A stretch of DNA of 64,000 nucleotides from Sequoia sempervirens (GCA_007258455.2 VDFB02047230.1:158728635-158792634), one strand, 5' to 3'; counted from the first letter of the stretch, positions 23,128-34,362 are shown. Numbers and translations: made by a program. Notes: generated by a model not told the origin, from the sequence alone.

Positions 23128-23577
23128 TTTCAATATAAATAGGTGTTTTACCTATCTAGTTCACTTACATATCCTATTTACATGTTAAGTTTACTTAAGT
23201 ACTAGGAATATTTTTAGAAGTCTTCAGTGTCATTTGATCTTATATTGTTTTATAATATCATCTAATACTTGTTTCATAGTTCATTTAATATTTGATGTGT
23301 TGTCTCATGACATGGGATTAAAACACTTGTCATGATCATATTTAATCTCGTGTCTCATATTGGCTATATAACCAAGGGGTTCTCGTTTGTAAATTATTCC
23401 ATTGGATTTTAATTCCAATCCATTATAATCTTGTGCATTGCATATTATTCACATTTTATCTAATATTATCTTGCATCCACTCTTAAAAATTTATGCTCTT
23501 ACTTTTCTCTCTTGTACAAGGTTATTTTTGTATTTGCAGGTGACCCTAGAGGCTTGAGCCCTTGAGTAAAACTAACA
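23128..23577 (+). repeat. 5' LTR of element B
   Basis: It ends ...AAAACTAACA directly before the primer binding site. The start is set by aligning TAAATAG (23,136-23,142) with TGTTGGTGTAAATAG of the right LTR; the first bases here are TTTCAATA, differing largely by transitions. The plant-type TATA sequence GCTATATAACC occurs near 23,363. Divergence from the right LTR looks like roughly 10 percent by eye, so the insertion is old. Confidence 0.75.
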
Positions 23578-23589
23578 TGGTATTAGAGC
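23578..23589 (+). promoter_or_regulatory. Primer binding site of element B
   Basis: TGGTATTAGAGC directly abuts the LTR end. It differs at one position from TGGTATCAGAGC, complementary to the 3' end of initiator tRNA-Met and used by most plant copia elements for minus-strand priming. Confidence 0.85.
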
Positions 23590-24690
23590 TTCAGATCTAC
23601 AAATCCCCTTCTCAGATTTGAGGGTGATTTGTGCTTGAGTTATTGCAAGGTTTCAAATCTCTGTGAATTTGAAAAGTTGAGTATGCTCTTTTCTTGTGTC
23701 ATGTGATGACCTAGAGAATCAACAAAGCTTTATAGAAATACTATATTTTGGGTTTTTTCTTTATGTCTTGATATTCCATGTTTATTTTGGAGAATGTTGG
23801 ATCAAATAGAAAATCACTATTGAGTTTAAAATGTCTAAAAAAATCATAACTTTTTTTTCACTCAATTTGGTCATTGTATGATATAGTTGCAAATTGGGTT
23901 TGAAGCTCAGATCTAGTGAACAATTTTTATTAGGGAACTTATAGCTCAAATGGAAATTGTTGATGCATTTAGATGGCCCAGAAACCTCTATTCTCATAAA
24001 ATTTATCAATTTTAAATTGATTTGAATTTTGGAAAAAAATTATTTGGCTAGGAGGTTCATCATTAGAGGTTAATTTCAATTTTTTAAAAAAATTCATAAC
24101 TTTTGTTCCAAAAGTCATTTTTTTGCAAACAAGATATCATTGAAAGGTTGGCTTTGTGCTCTTTCTAGTGGTGTAAGTTTCATTGTCAGATCTAGTTGTT
24201 GGTGAACATTATTTCTATTTCAATTTAGATCTCCCATTTGGACTTTTGAGCTCATAATTTTTATAGTTTTATCCAATTTTCACAATTCTTATGGTGTTGG
24301 AAAGGTATTGAGGATATTTACAATTATATCAAAAGAAAAAAATTATAGATTCTATCCCAAGTATCTTTTATTTATATTTGTGCATATTTTCATTCTAGTT
24401 GATAAATTTGACATACTGACACCTAGAGAAGTTTTTTCCTTTTGGAAAGGCTTCATTTTCAGTCTAGATCATATTGGGAAAGTGTAAATTCAGTTTGAGG
24501 ATCTCATTTTGAGATATTGTATTTTTCCATCTTTGGTCCATCTTGGCATTGTAAACTCTAGAAAACAATTTTTTCATTATAATTGCACTACATACAAAGT
24601 ACCAAATAATAATTTTGATAGGACTCTTGATTGAATTATTTGAGGGGGTCTCTTGGAACATTCTTTTAATTTGTTTTGTAGTGCTCTTAT
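23590..24690. other. 5' untranslated leader of element B
   Basis: No coding frame of note. Sequence lies between the primer site and the first gag-like codons. Confidence 0.5.
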
Positions 24691-25590
24691 TTTCCATGGA
24701 TCATTCTAAGGTTCATTTGTTAATATCATACAACTATTCAACTTGGCATCAACATGTATGGAGTGCTCTAATAAATCAAGGTTACCCTCTATATTTTGAG
24801 AATAAGGTACCTGAACCTAAAGATGAAGATAAGAAGATGAAATAGATTATTGAACATATTAAATCTCTTATATGTCTTCATAGCTTAATTTATCAAGAGT
24901 TATTGTTTCAAATTGAATCATGTAAGGATTCTCATGAGGCATGACGCAAATTGAAAAAATTGTATGGAACTATAGATAAAAAGATGTTATCAAGTTGATA
25001 ATGAATTGATAAGCCTTGATCCTAATAACTTTAACAACATCTAGGACTACATCACTAAGATCAATGATATAAGAGAGAAATGTAAAGCATATGAAATTGA
25101 TAAAAAAGGACATTCATTTGGTCTATAATGCATTAAACAAACTTTATTTTAATTATGAAATTTTTATTTCCATCTTTCATATTGATAGGTTAACTATGGT
25201 GTTTTCATATACGACACCTTCATTTGTAGATTTTTTTGAGATGTTAATACATGAGAAAAAAAAAAAGCTTCTTTCTATGGGTCTCATAAAGTCACCTAAA
25301 TGTCAGGAATTTTTGGTTAGTCATATGAAAGAGTAAGAATATTAAGATAAGAAACATAAGAAAGTAAAGAGAAATTCACATTCAAATCAAGCACAAAATA
25401 AATCCTCTTACAAAGAGAAATCATCTAAGAAGGAGAAGCCTACTTGTTCATATTGCAAGAAGCTTGGACATGAAGAAAATTCTTGTTATAAGAAGGATAT
25501 TGTTGAATTGAAACATCTTAAAAATAATAATATTGATCTACCTTCTAGAATGTACGAGTCAACTTCTTCTTCAAAATAGTTTAATAAGGA
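24691..25590 (+). pseudogene. Element B copia gag with zinc knuckle
   Basis: From about 24,700 the plus frames read YNYSTWHQHVWSALINQGYP, then LKKLYGTIDKKM, then a long open frame (25,091-25,336) with a helical, Lys-rich end. The pattern of W.....AL, K.W..L...Y and helical repeats is that of the UBN2-type Gag of copia elements. A zinc knuckle CSYCKKLGHEENSCYKK (25,446-25,496) has the full CX2CX4HX4C. Several stops and one frameshift interrupt the frame. Gag would package the element RNA, and it is the only reasonably complete module of B. Confidence 0.78.
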
Positions 25591-25855
25591 AAAATGCCAT
25601 GCTAGTATAGTTACTACATCAAGTAGAAAAGAATGAGCTCTTTGTGCTTCTACAAGTCTTGGATCAGGGAGATGGCTTCTAGATTCAGGATCATCTCATC
25701 ATATGACATATTCACATTCTATATTCTCTTCTTTTAAGCCTTGTGCTATTTCTCCTATATTGATGGGAAACAATACATACATGCATATAATTAGGAAGAG
25801 ATCTATTTATTTTAGGAAGGGAACTTAAAATTATGTTTAGTGTGTACCGCATTTG
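25591..25855 (+). pseudogene. Element B aspartic protease segment
   Basis: RWLLDSGSSHHMTYS at about 25,671-25,715 is the copia protease active-site region (W-x-x-D-S-G-x-x-x-H-M), with the catalytic DSG intact. The following GNNTYMHI and VPHLENNLLSI blocks are the usual second half. A stop at 25,637 precedes it and others lie between the blocks. Confidence 0.8.
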
Positions 25856-26269
25856 GAAAACAATCTTCTTTCCATCTATCAGATTACTCATGATGGAGTA
25901 GGGAGGACTATGGAATTCACTCTTGATTTAGTTATCATTAGAGACTTGGAGAATAGAGAGATTATTTCTATTGGGATGGTTGATCATTCATCTTGGTTAT
26001 ACACCTTTTTATATTTTCTTCTAATGATGGCTTTGATCCTTAGACTGTTGATCACACCTCTAGTGTGGATAATAAATTTGATGATAATTTTGGCTACTTG
26101 AACTTGGGTGTTCTCACAAGTGAACTCATTATTGAGCCTTGTATTTCATCTCCTCCACCTTATATTGCATTTGATGATGCTTGTGTTATCATAGTTTTGG
26201 ATTTTTATGATTTAGTAATGTAGGATATACATCATCTTCTAGATATGGCTACTTGGGACGAGTACTTAA
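25856..26269 (+). pseudogene. Element B unrecognised acidic reading frame, left half
   Basis: After the protease the usual copia integrase is missing. Instead a frame with two stops encodes an acidic sequence (for example VDHTSSVDNKFDDNFGYLNL and ISSPPPYIAFDDA, ending WDEYL). It is cut at 26,269 by element C. When C and one copy of CTTAA are left out, the same frame continues at 33,567 (LIDIIGLFVES). I do not recognise the protein. It shows no zinc site, no DDE or YxDD motif and no clear membrane segment. It may be a captured sequence or a spacer ORF of a non-autonomous family. Confidence 0.5.
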
Positions 26270-26931
26270 TGTTGTGAATATGAAGGTGTTTTCATTGATG
26301 TCAACTGGTTAATTGGTCAATTGGTTTTTATTGTCATGTATATTGGTTGTATATGTCAAGGATATTGAGAAATTATAATAAAGGAAGGTTACAGGTATTC
26401 AGTGTTTCCTCCAAGTTTTTCTACAGAATGTGTTGCTATGCTAGTAAGGATTTGAGGTAATTTTCATGGTTATAGGAAGCTTATTTATCTAGATTTAGAG
26501 TTTTGGGATCATTATACAGTGTGAGTTATGTTCACCAGTTGTGAACTGTGTTTTCTATGTGTTTGGCTAAGGTCTGGGAGAATTGCTTTGAATTTCTTCT
26601 TGTTCGAGTTTTATGTCTTGTGATTTTCAAGATAAGTTGAAGATATCATTTCAAAGTTAATTTTGTTATCTAGAAAGATTGGATCATGTTAAGGTTGTAT
26701 GTGCTTAATTTTTTAGGTGTTTTTCATGATTATTGGCCAATCTTGTGTTTATCACTACTTATGAAGATCATGGAAGTGTGTTGAGGCATGTTGGGGCTTA
26801 TTGTTTGGGTCACCATCATTCTAATTCCACCATAAAATGTTTTGGTGTCAATACCTAATTTCGAGTGGAAGTTATAAAAGGTTTAATGTGTTACAATTGA
26901 TTCACCCCCCTCTTAGTTGTCTTGTTCAACA
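26270..26931 (+). repeat. 5' LTR of element C
   Basis: Starts TGTTGTGAATATGAAGG and ends CTTGTTCAACA. A primer binding site with TGGTATCAGATC follows. The first 430 bp match the 3' LTR well (TTCATTGATGTCAACT and later blocks); a section around 26,700-26,860 differs strongly. Confidence 0.9.
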
Positions 26932-26947
26932 ATTGGTATCAGATCTT
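26932..26947 (+). promoter_or_regulatory. Primer binding site of element C
   Basis: ATTGGTATCAGATCTT contains TGGTATCAGA, the core of the initiator-Met-type copia primer site; the terminal GC is changed to TC. Confidence 0.8.
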
Positions 26948-26989
26948 GGTTCCTTGGAGAGGAGCTTAACCACTTAAGGAAGGTTCGAG

Positions 26990-27967
26990 ATGGAAAGAAA
27001 GGTCACTTTTGAGTATCTTAGGTTTGATGGAACTAATTATGTTATCTAGAAAATAAAGATGGAAGGAGATCTGGAGTACTATGGATATGATGTTGAGAAA
27101 GCCTATAAGACTACTTACACTCCTCCTACTAATGGTTTGAGTACAGCTGATGAAATCAAGGTGCATGAAACAAACAATAAGGAAAAGTTCATTCTGAAGA
27201 ATAGTCTTTCACATTTTGAGTTGATTAAAGTTCAAAATTTGAAGACTACTTAAGAAGTTTGGGATGCTTTAGAAAAGATGCATGAAGGAGATGAAAAGGT
27301 CAAAGAAGCAAAGTTGCAGAATTTGGAGGCATAATTTGAGATCCTACATATGTTTGAAGATGATAACATTAAATCCTATGTACAAATAATGGATGAGATA
27401 GTAGGTGGAATGTGAGGACTTGGTGCTACAGTAGATGAATCAAGGATTGTGAAGAATATTCTTATAACTCTCCTTGATGCATACAATGAAAAGGTATCTG
27501 CTATTGAGGAATCCATAGATTACAAGACTTATACTAAATATCAATCATTGAGAACTCTAACATCTTGTGAAATGAGAAAGCATAGCTTGAGAAATGGATT
27601 GAAGATAGAAACTACTTTCAAGGCTACAAGAACCAATGATCTAGATGAAGAGAACCCCAATGAAGTAGAAGCTAACCTTGTGAGAAGGATGAAGAAAGGC
27701 TCCAGTAATTATGAAGGTAAGTTACCCTTTAAATGCTTTAGTTGTGGAGGAATAGGTCATTATGCTTTGAGATGGTTGGAAAGAGCTAAGAAGAATAAAC
27801 ATAGATTGAGTAAAGAAAAAAAAGGAAAGATGATTAAGAGAGCATACTATGTGAATGAGGATGCTAGTATTTCTAATGAAGAATTTGATTATGGGGATTT
27901 TGATGACAATGAATGCTTGTTCTTGGCTATAAAATATGAATCTACTTCTGATAATACTGAAACATAG
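26990..27967 (+). pseudogene. Element C copia gag with altered zinc knuckle
   Basis: The ATG at 26,990 starts MERKVTFEYLRFDGTNYVI, the typical copia Gag beginning (FDG-NY..W), but the expected Trp codon is TAG. Further stops follow at 27,250 and 27,335 where W or Q is expected. The frame stays open from 27,449 to 27,967, covering the C-terminal half. Zinc knuckle CFSCGGIGHYALRW (about 27,736-27,777) lacks its last Cys. The acidic tail ENPNEVEANL..EEFDYGDFDDNE is usual for this family. About 320 residues in total, normal for a copia Gag. Confidence 0.85.
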
Positions 27968-29370
27968 GTAAAAGAAAGTGCTCCAAAGAAATTTGAAGCT
28001 ACTATAATTTCTTCTCTTCATGCTAAACAAGAAAATAACTACTGGGTTTTTGATAGTGGTTGTTCGCATAACATGACTAATGACAAAAGTAAGTTTTTTA
28101 AACTTGAAAAATATGATGGAGGCTCAGTTAAGTTTGGAGATGATACTAGTGCTAAGATTTGTGAAATAGGTTCAGTAAGTTTTGATGGCAAGCATAATAC
28201 TAATGATGTCTACTATGGTAATGGTTTAAGGAATAATCTATTGAGTGTTGGATAGATGTGTAGTAAAGGATATAATCTTGTATTTGAGGATGAGAGATGT
28301 GAAATTAGGAAAGGATATGAAATAGTGATTGCTACAGGAAAGAAGTCTGAAGGAAATATATATCAACTTGAGGGTGTTGATGGAGAGTGCTTTATGTCTC
28401 AAATTAATGACAATTGGTTATGGCACTAGAGAATGTATCATAAATTTTGAAAACTTGGTGAGGATTAGTGTAGTACAAGTCATAAGAGATTTACCAAGGA
28501 TTGCAAATCATGTTAATGTTATTTGCAAGAATTGTCAACTTGGAAAGAAAGCTAAAATCAACTTCAGATCAAAGGAACAATCTACTACCGGACTACTGGA
28601 TTTGATTCATACAAATCCCTATGGTCCTACAAGAGTGAAAATTCTACAAGGTGAAAGGTACTTTATGCTTCTAATTGATGATTACTTTAGGTATACATGG
28701 GTTACGTTTCTTAGAGATAAATTTGATGCATGTTAGATAGATTCAAGGCATTCAAAGTTATGGTAGAGAATGAAGTAAATTTGAGAATAAAATGCTTGAG
28801 GTTTAACAAAGGTGGTGAATTCACCTCCCATGAGTTTAATATGTTTTTTGAAGTTTGTGGAATAAAAAGATAATTATCTACTCCTAGAACTCCTTAGCAA
28901 AATGGAGTTGTTGTAAGAAAGAATAGAATGATTCAAGAAGCTGATAGATCAATGATTATTGAAGCTGGTCTACTAGAAGTTTACTGGAGAGAAGCTATTC
29001 TTACTGCTATTTATGTTTTCAATCAAGTTCAAGTAAAAGCTAACAGTACTAAGACCTCTTATGAGCTATGGTGTGAATAATTTCTACTATTAAGTATTTC
29101 AAGGTATTCAGAAGCAAATGTTATCAAAAGGGATGAAGAAAATTTAGGGAAATTTGATGATATATGTGGTGAAGGTATCTTCCTTGGATATTCTACCAGA
29201 ATTAAAGCTTACAAATGTTTCAATAAAATACTGAGAAAGATTATAGAAAGCACAAATTTCAAGATTGATGAAGTAGTGAAGAATTCAATTGAAGTTGATG
29301 GATATGTATCTAATGAACCTGATTATATAGAAGTTGAAGAAATTATGGAAGAATAGGAAAAGTAGAATGA
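27968..29370 (+). pseudogene. Element C protease and integrase
   Basis: Protease motif YWVFDSGCSHNMTND at about 28,040-28,084 has an intact DSG. The pre-integrase zinc region includes WLWH-stop-RMYHKF (28,415) and VICKNCQLGK (28,521). The integrase core reads RYFMLLIDDYFRYTWVTF (28,658; first Asp kept), then LRFNKGGEFTSHEF (28,798; the second Asp of the usual S/N-D-x-GGEF is Asn) and, after a stop, QNGVVVRKNR (28,900; the catalytic Glu of NGVVERKNR is Val). Two of three catalytic residues are therefore lost. The linker to RT follows, with E/D-rich sequence (29,280-29,370). Confidence 0.85.
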
Positions 29371-29963
29371 AGAAGAAGAAGATATGGTGGTGGCCCCAAA
29401 GACACCTAAATATGTACAAAAGAATCATTCAAAATATCAAATCATTGGAGAAAAGAGGAAAGGAGTATTGATAAGAAGCAGAGCTACTGCTACTGGTGAG
29501 ATAAATCTATGTTTACTTTTTGAGGTTGAACCAAAGACCATAAGTGAAGCATGTAAAGATGAGGATTGGGTGGAAGCTATCAAAAAAAAATTAGTGTTTT
29601 TTCTCATAAATATTTCAAGGTCTATCAGATGGATGTAAAGTTTGCATTCTTGAATGGTGAATTGGAATAATTCTACATGGAACAACCGGAAGGATTTCAG
29701 TTGTCAAATCAACTGGATAATCTCTGTAGATTGAAAAATGATTTATATGTATTAAATCAAGCTCCTAGAGCTTGGTATGCAAGGTTAGATAGATATTTGA
29801 TTTAGTAAGGTTTCAATAAAGGTACATTAGATAGTAATTTGTACTTTAAAATTGAAAATGAAAAGATCTTGATAGTAGTAGTATATGTTGATGGCATTAT
29901 CTTTGGAGGAAATGAAACAATGTGCAAAATGTTTCTGAAGAAATAAAAAATGAGTTTGAGATA
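29371..29963 (+). pseudogene. Element C reverse transcriptase, N-terminal part
   Basis: After a linker open frame (29,384-29,638; EACKDEDWVEAIKKK is the copia hallmark of RT entry) a +1 shift leads to QMDVKFAFLNGELE and YMEQPEGFQL (29,628-29,705), then LYVLNQAPRAWYARLD. The active site reads VYVDGIIFGG (about 29,883): the second catalytic Asp of YVDD is Gly. The frame stops at 29,944 and continues KNEFE before solo LTR D cuts it at 29,964. The first part of RT (fingers) is missing or unreadable. Confidence 0.85.
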
Positions 29964-31717
29964 TGATGCAATATCATCTATTCTCAAACACAATTCATCA
30001 GGGGTTCATCAAACCCACACTCAACTTGGAGAAGATCAATACAAAACCTCAACAATTCCCATTCATTTTACCAAATTACACTTAACAACTCAACCAAATC
30101 CTCAATTTTCCTTAACCCTTCATTCATTCATTTCTTAAATCATTAGACCACATCATTATCAAATACAAATTCATCTTTACCATAACTAAAACAAGTCAAT
30201 AACCTGATTAAAGGCACTAAACCAACTAACTCTTCACCAAATCACTCATCAATTCTGCTTGCTTTTACAAGGAAAAATATCCACAATTCATGCAATATTA
30301 CTTCTAAGCCTTCATAATTACTTGAAACACCATTAAAAACCTTATTTCAACTAATCAAAGGAAAAACTTCATTAGATAACTTTGACCTAATCAGTACAAT
30401 CAACATTTACCAATTCCTTCTTTGAGGTAGCTTGCATTCACCAAGCACCAAAACATAAAAATGACCAATCCATGATCATAGACCTCTTCCAAACCATTAT
30501 ACTCCTTCAATTTCACCATTTAGATAGAAATGACTCAATACAAACATTTACAAGGGTCTTCCCATTAGTATTTTGGTCTTGCATTCTTCTAGCAACCATT
30601 TCCTAGTAGCCCTGCAAGCACGGATTGTCAGTCATAACTCCTAATATACACCCTACCTTAGGACTGTAATTAGTGTTTTGAATGCCCCTCGAGGTAATTT
30701 AAAATGTATGTGAGAATAAATTTAGGTTTCTTTCGAAAACATACTCCAAAAATGACTTTCTTCACCTGAAATTAGGCCTAATTAGGCCAGGTCAGCATAG
30801 GGCTTATTGGTTCTCCATGTCCCAGGTTCAAATACTCTTGTATAGTGCTTTAAATAGTCTTAGTTTGGTCTCTACATTCTCATAAATCCCTCAAGAGTCC
30901 TTACTCAATGGTATTTTAACAAACCCTAGGCTTTATTCCTCCAAACTATTTGCAAATGTTTTGTTTGACAGTTTGTACAATCATAAACTTCCATATTTCA
31001 TACATCAAACTTAATCACTTGGTATAAAATGTTATGAGAATGAAATATGATGCTATATAGAATAAATCCACCATATTTTAGCACATTCCAATGAGTAAAT
31101 CAAGAGAAACACAAATTCTACATGCCATTGTTTACCCTAGATAGGAGTTTTAACATTTTTGAGAAAATTTACCATAACTAACTCTAAATAGAACCAAAAT
31201 GCATGAAATAAAAAGGAAAAGGAAGGTGATTGATCAAAATATCATTTAAAAACATTCAACTACACTTTCATGCTCGTACAGGGCCGTACACAAGCCTGGA
31301 ACAGTGGTTTTCTGATGAAAAATGCATAAAAACTGTATTCCTCTTTATTCAAAATCAAAATCTCAACCACCCCCATCATTACAAACGAGCATATGCCCTT
31401 TTAAAGGAATTTTCACTTGTCTAATCATCTTCTAGGTACCTCCTAACTACCTAGGACAAAAGTGACCTTTCATCTTCTTTGTGCAATTTTCCACTTTTGC
31501 ATCTTTTTACATTATTGACAATTTTCACCCTTTCAGCAACATTTTTACATTTTTGCCAATTTACATAATAAACCTCCTAAAAGACCTATTCAAGGACTTA
31601 ATTACATCAAATATTACCTCTAATGACCTATTACAAAGATTTACATATTTAGAAACTCAAATGTTCAATTTTTTTTGCCTTATGAATGCATTTTGAGGAC
31701 AAGGTGCTCCTGCACCA
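29964..31717. mobile_element. Solo LTR D inserted in RT of element C
   Basis: A 1754-bp insert starting TGATGCAATATCATC and ending GGTGCTCCTGCACCA, with perfect target duplication AGATA (29,959-29,963 and 31,718-31,722). Removing it rejoins the RT of C (KNEFE to MFGEMHFFLGLQ). There is no coding domain inside; small open frames (29,950-30,138; 31,230-31,424) match nothing. The TG...CA ends, 5-bp duplication and lack of protein make it a solo LTR, probably of a gypsy family. It is the youngest layer of the B/C/D nest. Confidence 0.88.
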
Positions 31718-32460
31718 AGATATCTATGTTTGGTGAGATGCATTTCTTTCTTGGGCTACAAATCAATCAAATAGAAAAAGGAATTTTTATTTCACAATCA
31801 AAATATTTGAAAGAAATGTTGAAGAATTTTGGGATGGATGGTTCCAAACCGGTATGCACTACTATGGTGATTGCTTGTAAATTGAGTAAAGATGATGATT
31901 CACCTAAGGCTGACCAGAGCAAATATAGATCTATGATTGGGGGGCTGATGTATTTAATTGCTACTATATCGGATATTATGCATGCAATTTTTCTTGTGGC
32001 TAGATTTCAAAAAGACCCTAAAGAAACACATGTTATTAAAAGGATATTTAGATATTTGAATGTCACTCCATATTATGGCTTGTGGTATCCTAGGGATACT
32101 AATTTTACACTAAATGCTTATAAAGATGTTGATTGGGAAGGTTGTGTAGATGACAGAAAAATTATGTAAGTGGTGGTGCATTCTCTCTTGGTTATAGATT
32201 GGTTTCTTGGTTAAGTAAAAATCAAGATTCAATTTCCTTATCTACTGCTAAAGCTGAGTATATTTCCGCAACATCTTGTTATACACAAGTGTTGTGGATG
32301 AAACAAACATTGAAAGATATTAGAGTAATAAATGATGATCATATTTCTATCTTCAGTGATAATACAAGTGTAATTAACATTTCAAAGAATCCATTGATGC
32401 ACTCAAGGACAAAGCATATATCTATTAGGTATCACTTTTTGAGAGAGTTCTAAGGTTGTG
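31718..32460 (+). pseudogene. Element C RT C-terminus and RNase H
   Basis: RT resumes at 31,728 with MFGEMHFFLGLQINQ, then GIFISQSKYLKEMLKNFGMD and KYRSMIGGLMYLIATISDIM, all standard copia blocks. RNase H follows: YKDVDWEGCVDDRKIM (about 32,117), then, after a stop and frameshift, VSWLSKNQDSISLSTAKAEY (32,199) and FSDNTSVINISKNPLMHSRT (32,350), ending at 32,453. The catalytic-region signatures D-x-D-W, T/S-x-A-E-Y and S/C-D-N are present. The start at 31,675 seen in a simple translation is chimeric with LTR D. Confidence 0.88.
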
Positions 32461-32940
32461 GAGAATGAAGTAAAACTTGAGTATGTACCTACATGAACGA
32501 TCAGGTTTACATATTTACAAAGGCTCTTCCTAAAGATACTTTTGAGTATCTCTAGGAGAAGTTAGGGGTTATTTCCCCCCCTTTCTTGAAATAGATGCAT
32601 ATGGAGATGCATCAATCCAATGGGTTTATGGATTTTTCTTTCTTCTAGAATGATGTTTTGGTGGCTACCTCTCAGGGGGAGCAAGTAGTGTCATGTGTTG
32701 TCATTGAAAGAGTATTTTGTTCTTAATTTCAAAGTGGAAATCAATGTAAAGCGTATTTTTCCTTTTCCATTGATGTCAAATGGGGAGAGGAAGATGTGAA
32801 AAGGAAGAAAGTATCATGCGAAAAAATTTATCTACTAAGGGGGAGAAAATAAAATAACGAGAAAGTAGTGTTCAGAGTTTTTGTGTTGTCTTTGATGGTT
32901 TTTCTCATCATGTGTTGCCATCAATGACAAAAAGGGAGAT
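32461..32940 (+). other. 3' spacer and polypurine tract of element C
   Basis: Non-coding tail between RNase H and the 3' LTR. ACAAAAAGGGAGA (32,928-32,940) directly precedes the LTR and is the polypurine primer for plus-strand synthesis. A second purine run, CTCAGGGGGAGCAAG, lies at about 32,671. Confidence 0.7.
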
Positions 32941-33566
32941 TTTTGCAAATATGAAAGTGTTTTCATTGATGTCAACTAGTTAACTGGTCAACTAGTTGCT
33001 ATTGTAATGTATATTGGCTATATATGTCGAAGATATTGAGAAAATTGTAACAAAGGAAGGTTGCAGGTATTTAGTGTTTGCTTTGAGTTTTTCTTTGGAA
33101 TGTGTTTCTATGTTAGTAAGGATATGAGGTATTGTTCATGGTTGTGAGAAGCTGCTATATCCATATTTTGGGTTTTTGGATTATTATACAGTGAAAGTTA
33201 TGTTCACCTGTTGTGAATTGTGTTTTTCTGTGTATCTGGATGAGGTCCAGGAGAAATGTAGTTGCTTTGGATTTCTTCTTATTCAAGTTTTATGTCTTAC
33301 AATTTTTAGGATAAGTTGAAGATATCGTGTCAAAGTGAATTTTGTTATCTAGAAAGATTAGATCATGTTAAGGTTGTTTTTCCATGTAAATATGGTATTA
33401 TTTTGTGTGTGATTTTTTTTAGTTTCTAATTTTGCACTTAATGATTAATCACATTGGTAGAGTAAAGGTTTTATGAATAATTATTGTTCTAATTTCTGGT
33501 GGAAGTTCTAAAAAGTTTAATGTGTTACAACTAATTCACCCCGCTTCTTAGTTATCTTGTTCAACA
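32941..33566 (+). repeat. 3' LTR of element C
   Basis: Starts TTTTGCAAATATGAAAG, matching TGTTGTGAATATGAAGG of the 5' LTR (the terminal TG has become TT), and ends CTTGTTCAACA followed by the CTTAA duplication. Confidence 0.88.
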
Positions 33567-33979
33567 CTTAATAGATATTATAGGTTTGTTTGTTGAGTCC
33601 CACATTTTAGATTTGGGAGACACAATTGATTGTATATAGCTTCTCTTTGATGGAGATGATCCTTATTCAATTATTGTGAGAGAACACTCTAAACCTCTTG
33701 TTCATTTTCTACATGATCACTCTTCACAATTTCACGAGAGTGTGGATAATTTTGGATAGCATTTGGAGGAGGAATATTTATCTTTAGAGGAGTTATCTTT
33801 GTCTTTGGATTGTGTTATAAATTCATCTCTACTAGATTTTGGATTTTACTCTTCTTTAGTATGGCCTAGAATGTCTATTTGGAGTGTGTCAACTTTTGAC
33901 ATTAACATGGAGACACTTGAGCATACTTCAAAGACATCACACGTGATTCTTCTTCCCCCATCTTCCTTCCAAGACTAGA
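33567..33979 (+). pseudogene. Element B unrecognised acidic reading frame, right half
   Basis: The frame that was cut at 26,269 continues here in phase (IDIIGLFVESHILDLGD, VREHSKPLVHFLHDHSSQFH, and from 33,763 MEEEYLSLEELSLSLD) to a stop at 33,976. Two internal stops are present. Together with the left half it would be about 270 residues after the protease, acidic and without cysteine motifs. It is not integrase, RT or RNase H. I cannot name it. Confidence 0.5.
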
Positions 33980-34362
33980 AATAAATCTTGCATGCCATCT
34001 TGGTTTAGTTTCTTCCTAAATGGAGGAATGTTGTTTCGATGAGATTATATCATCTTCAACATTCAATGTCAAGCTTCTACCATCATTACATGAGACTCTA
34101 TATTGAGGGGGGGTTGCATGGTATCTCTTCTTCTCTCTTATGCAGGGGGTGGGGGTATATTTTTCCTCACATGGGGTTTTGTCTTTCTTATTTGTTTTCC
34201 TCTCTCTTTTGCATAGGAGTTTTGTCCCATTGGGTTTTCTCATTTTCTTTTTTTGTGAGAGATCATGTTTGTACATGGGTACCTAACATGGCCTAGTAGT
34301 TAGGACCCATCTTTGCATCATTTGCATAATAATCTACTTTCTAAGTTGCACTTAAGGGGGGG
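33980..34362 (+). other. 3' spacer and polypurine tract of element B
   Basis: Non-coding; open frames on both strands (34,016-34,296) are mutual shadows. AAGGGGGGG at 34,354-34,362 directly precedes the 3' LTR. A similar run, TTGAGGGGGGGTTG, at about 34,102 may be a second purine tract. Confidence 0.65.

Larger units (their letters stand above)
26270..33566 (+). mobile_element. Ty1/copia element C nested in B
   Basis: It is bounded by a perfect 5-bp target duplication, CTTAA (26,265-26,269 and 33,567-33,571). The LTRs are 662 and 626 bp. The interior encodes gag, zinc knuckle, protease, integrase, RT and RNase H in copia order. It interrupts the reading frame of B, so it is younger than B, and it is itself interrupted by solo LTR D. 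Multiple stops, and substitutions at integrase and RT catalytic residues, show it is dead. Confidence 0.92.

Noticed and set aside
27722..28069. Minus-strand 115-residue frame
   Set aside because: It lies opposite the gag/protease of element C, whose motifs are clear; hydrophobic shadow.
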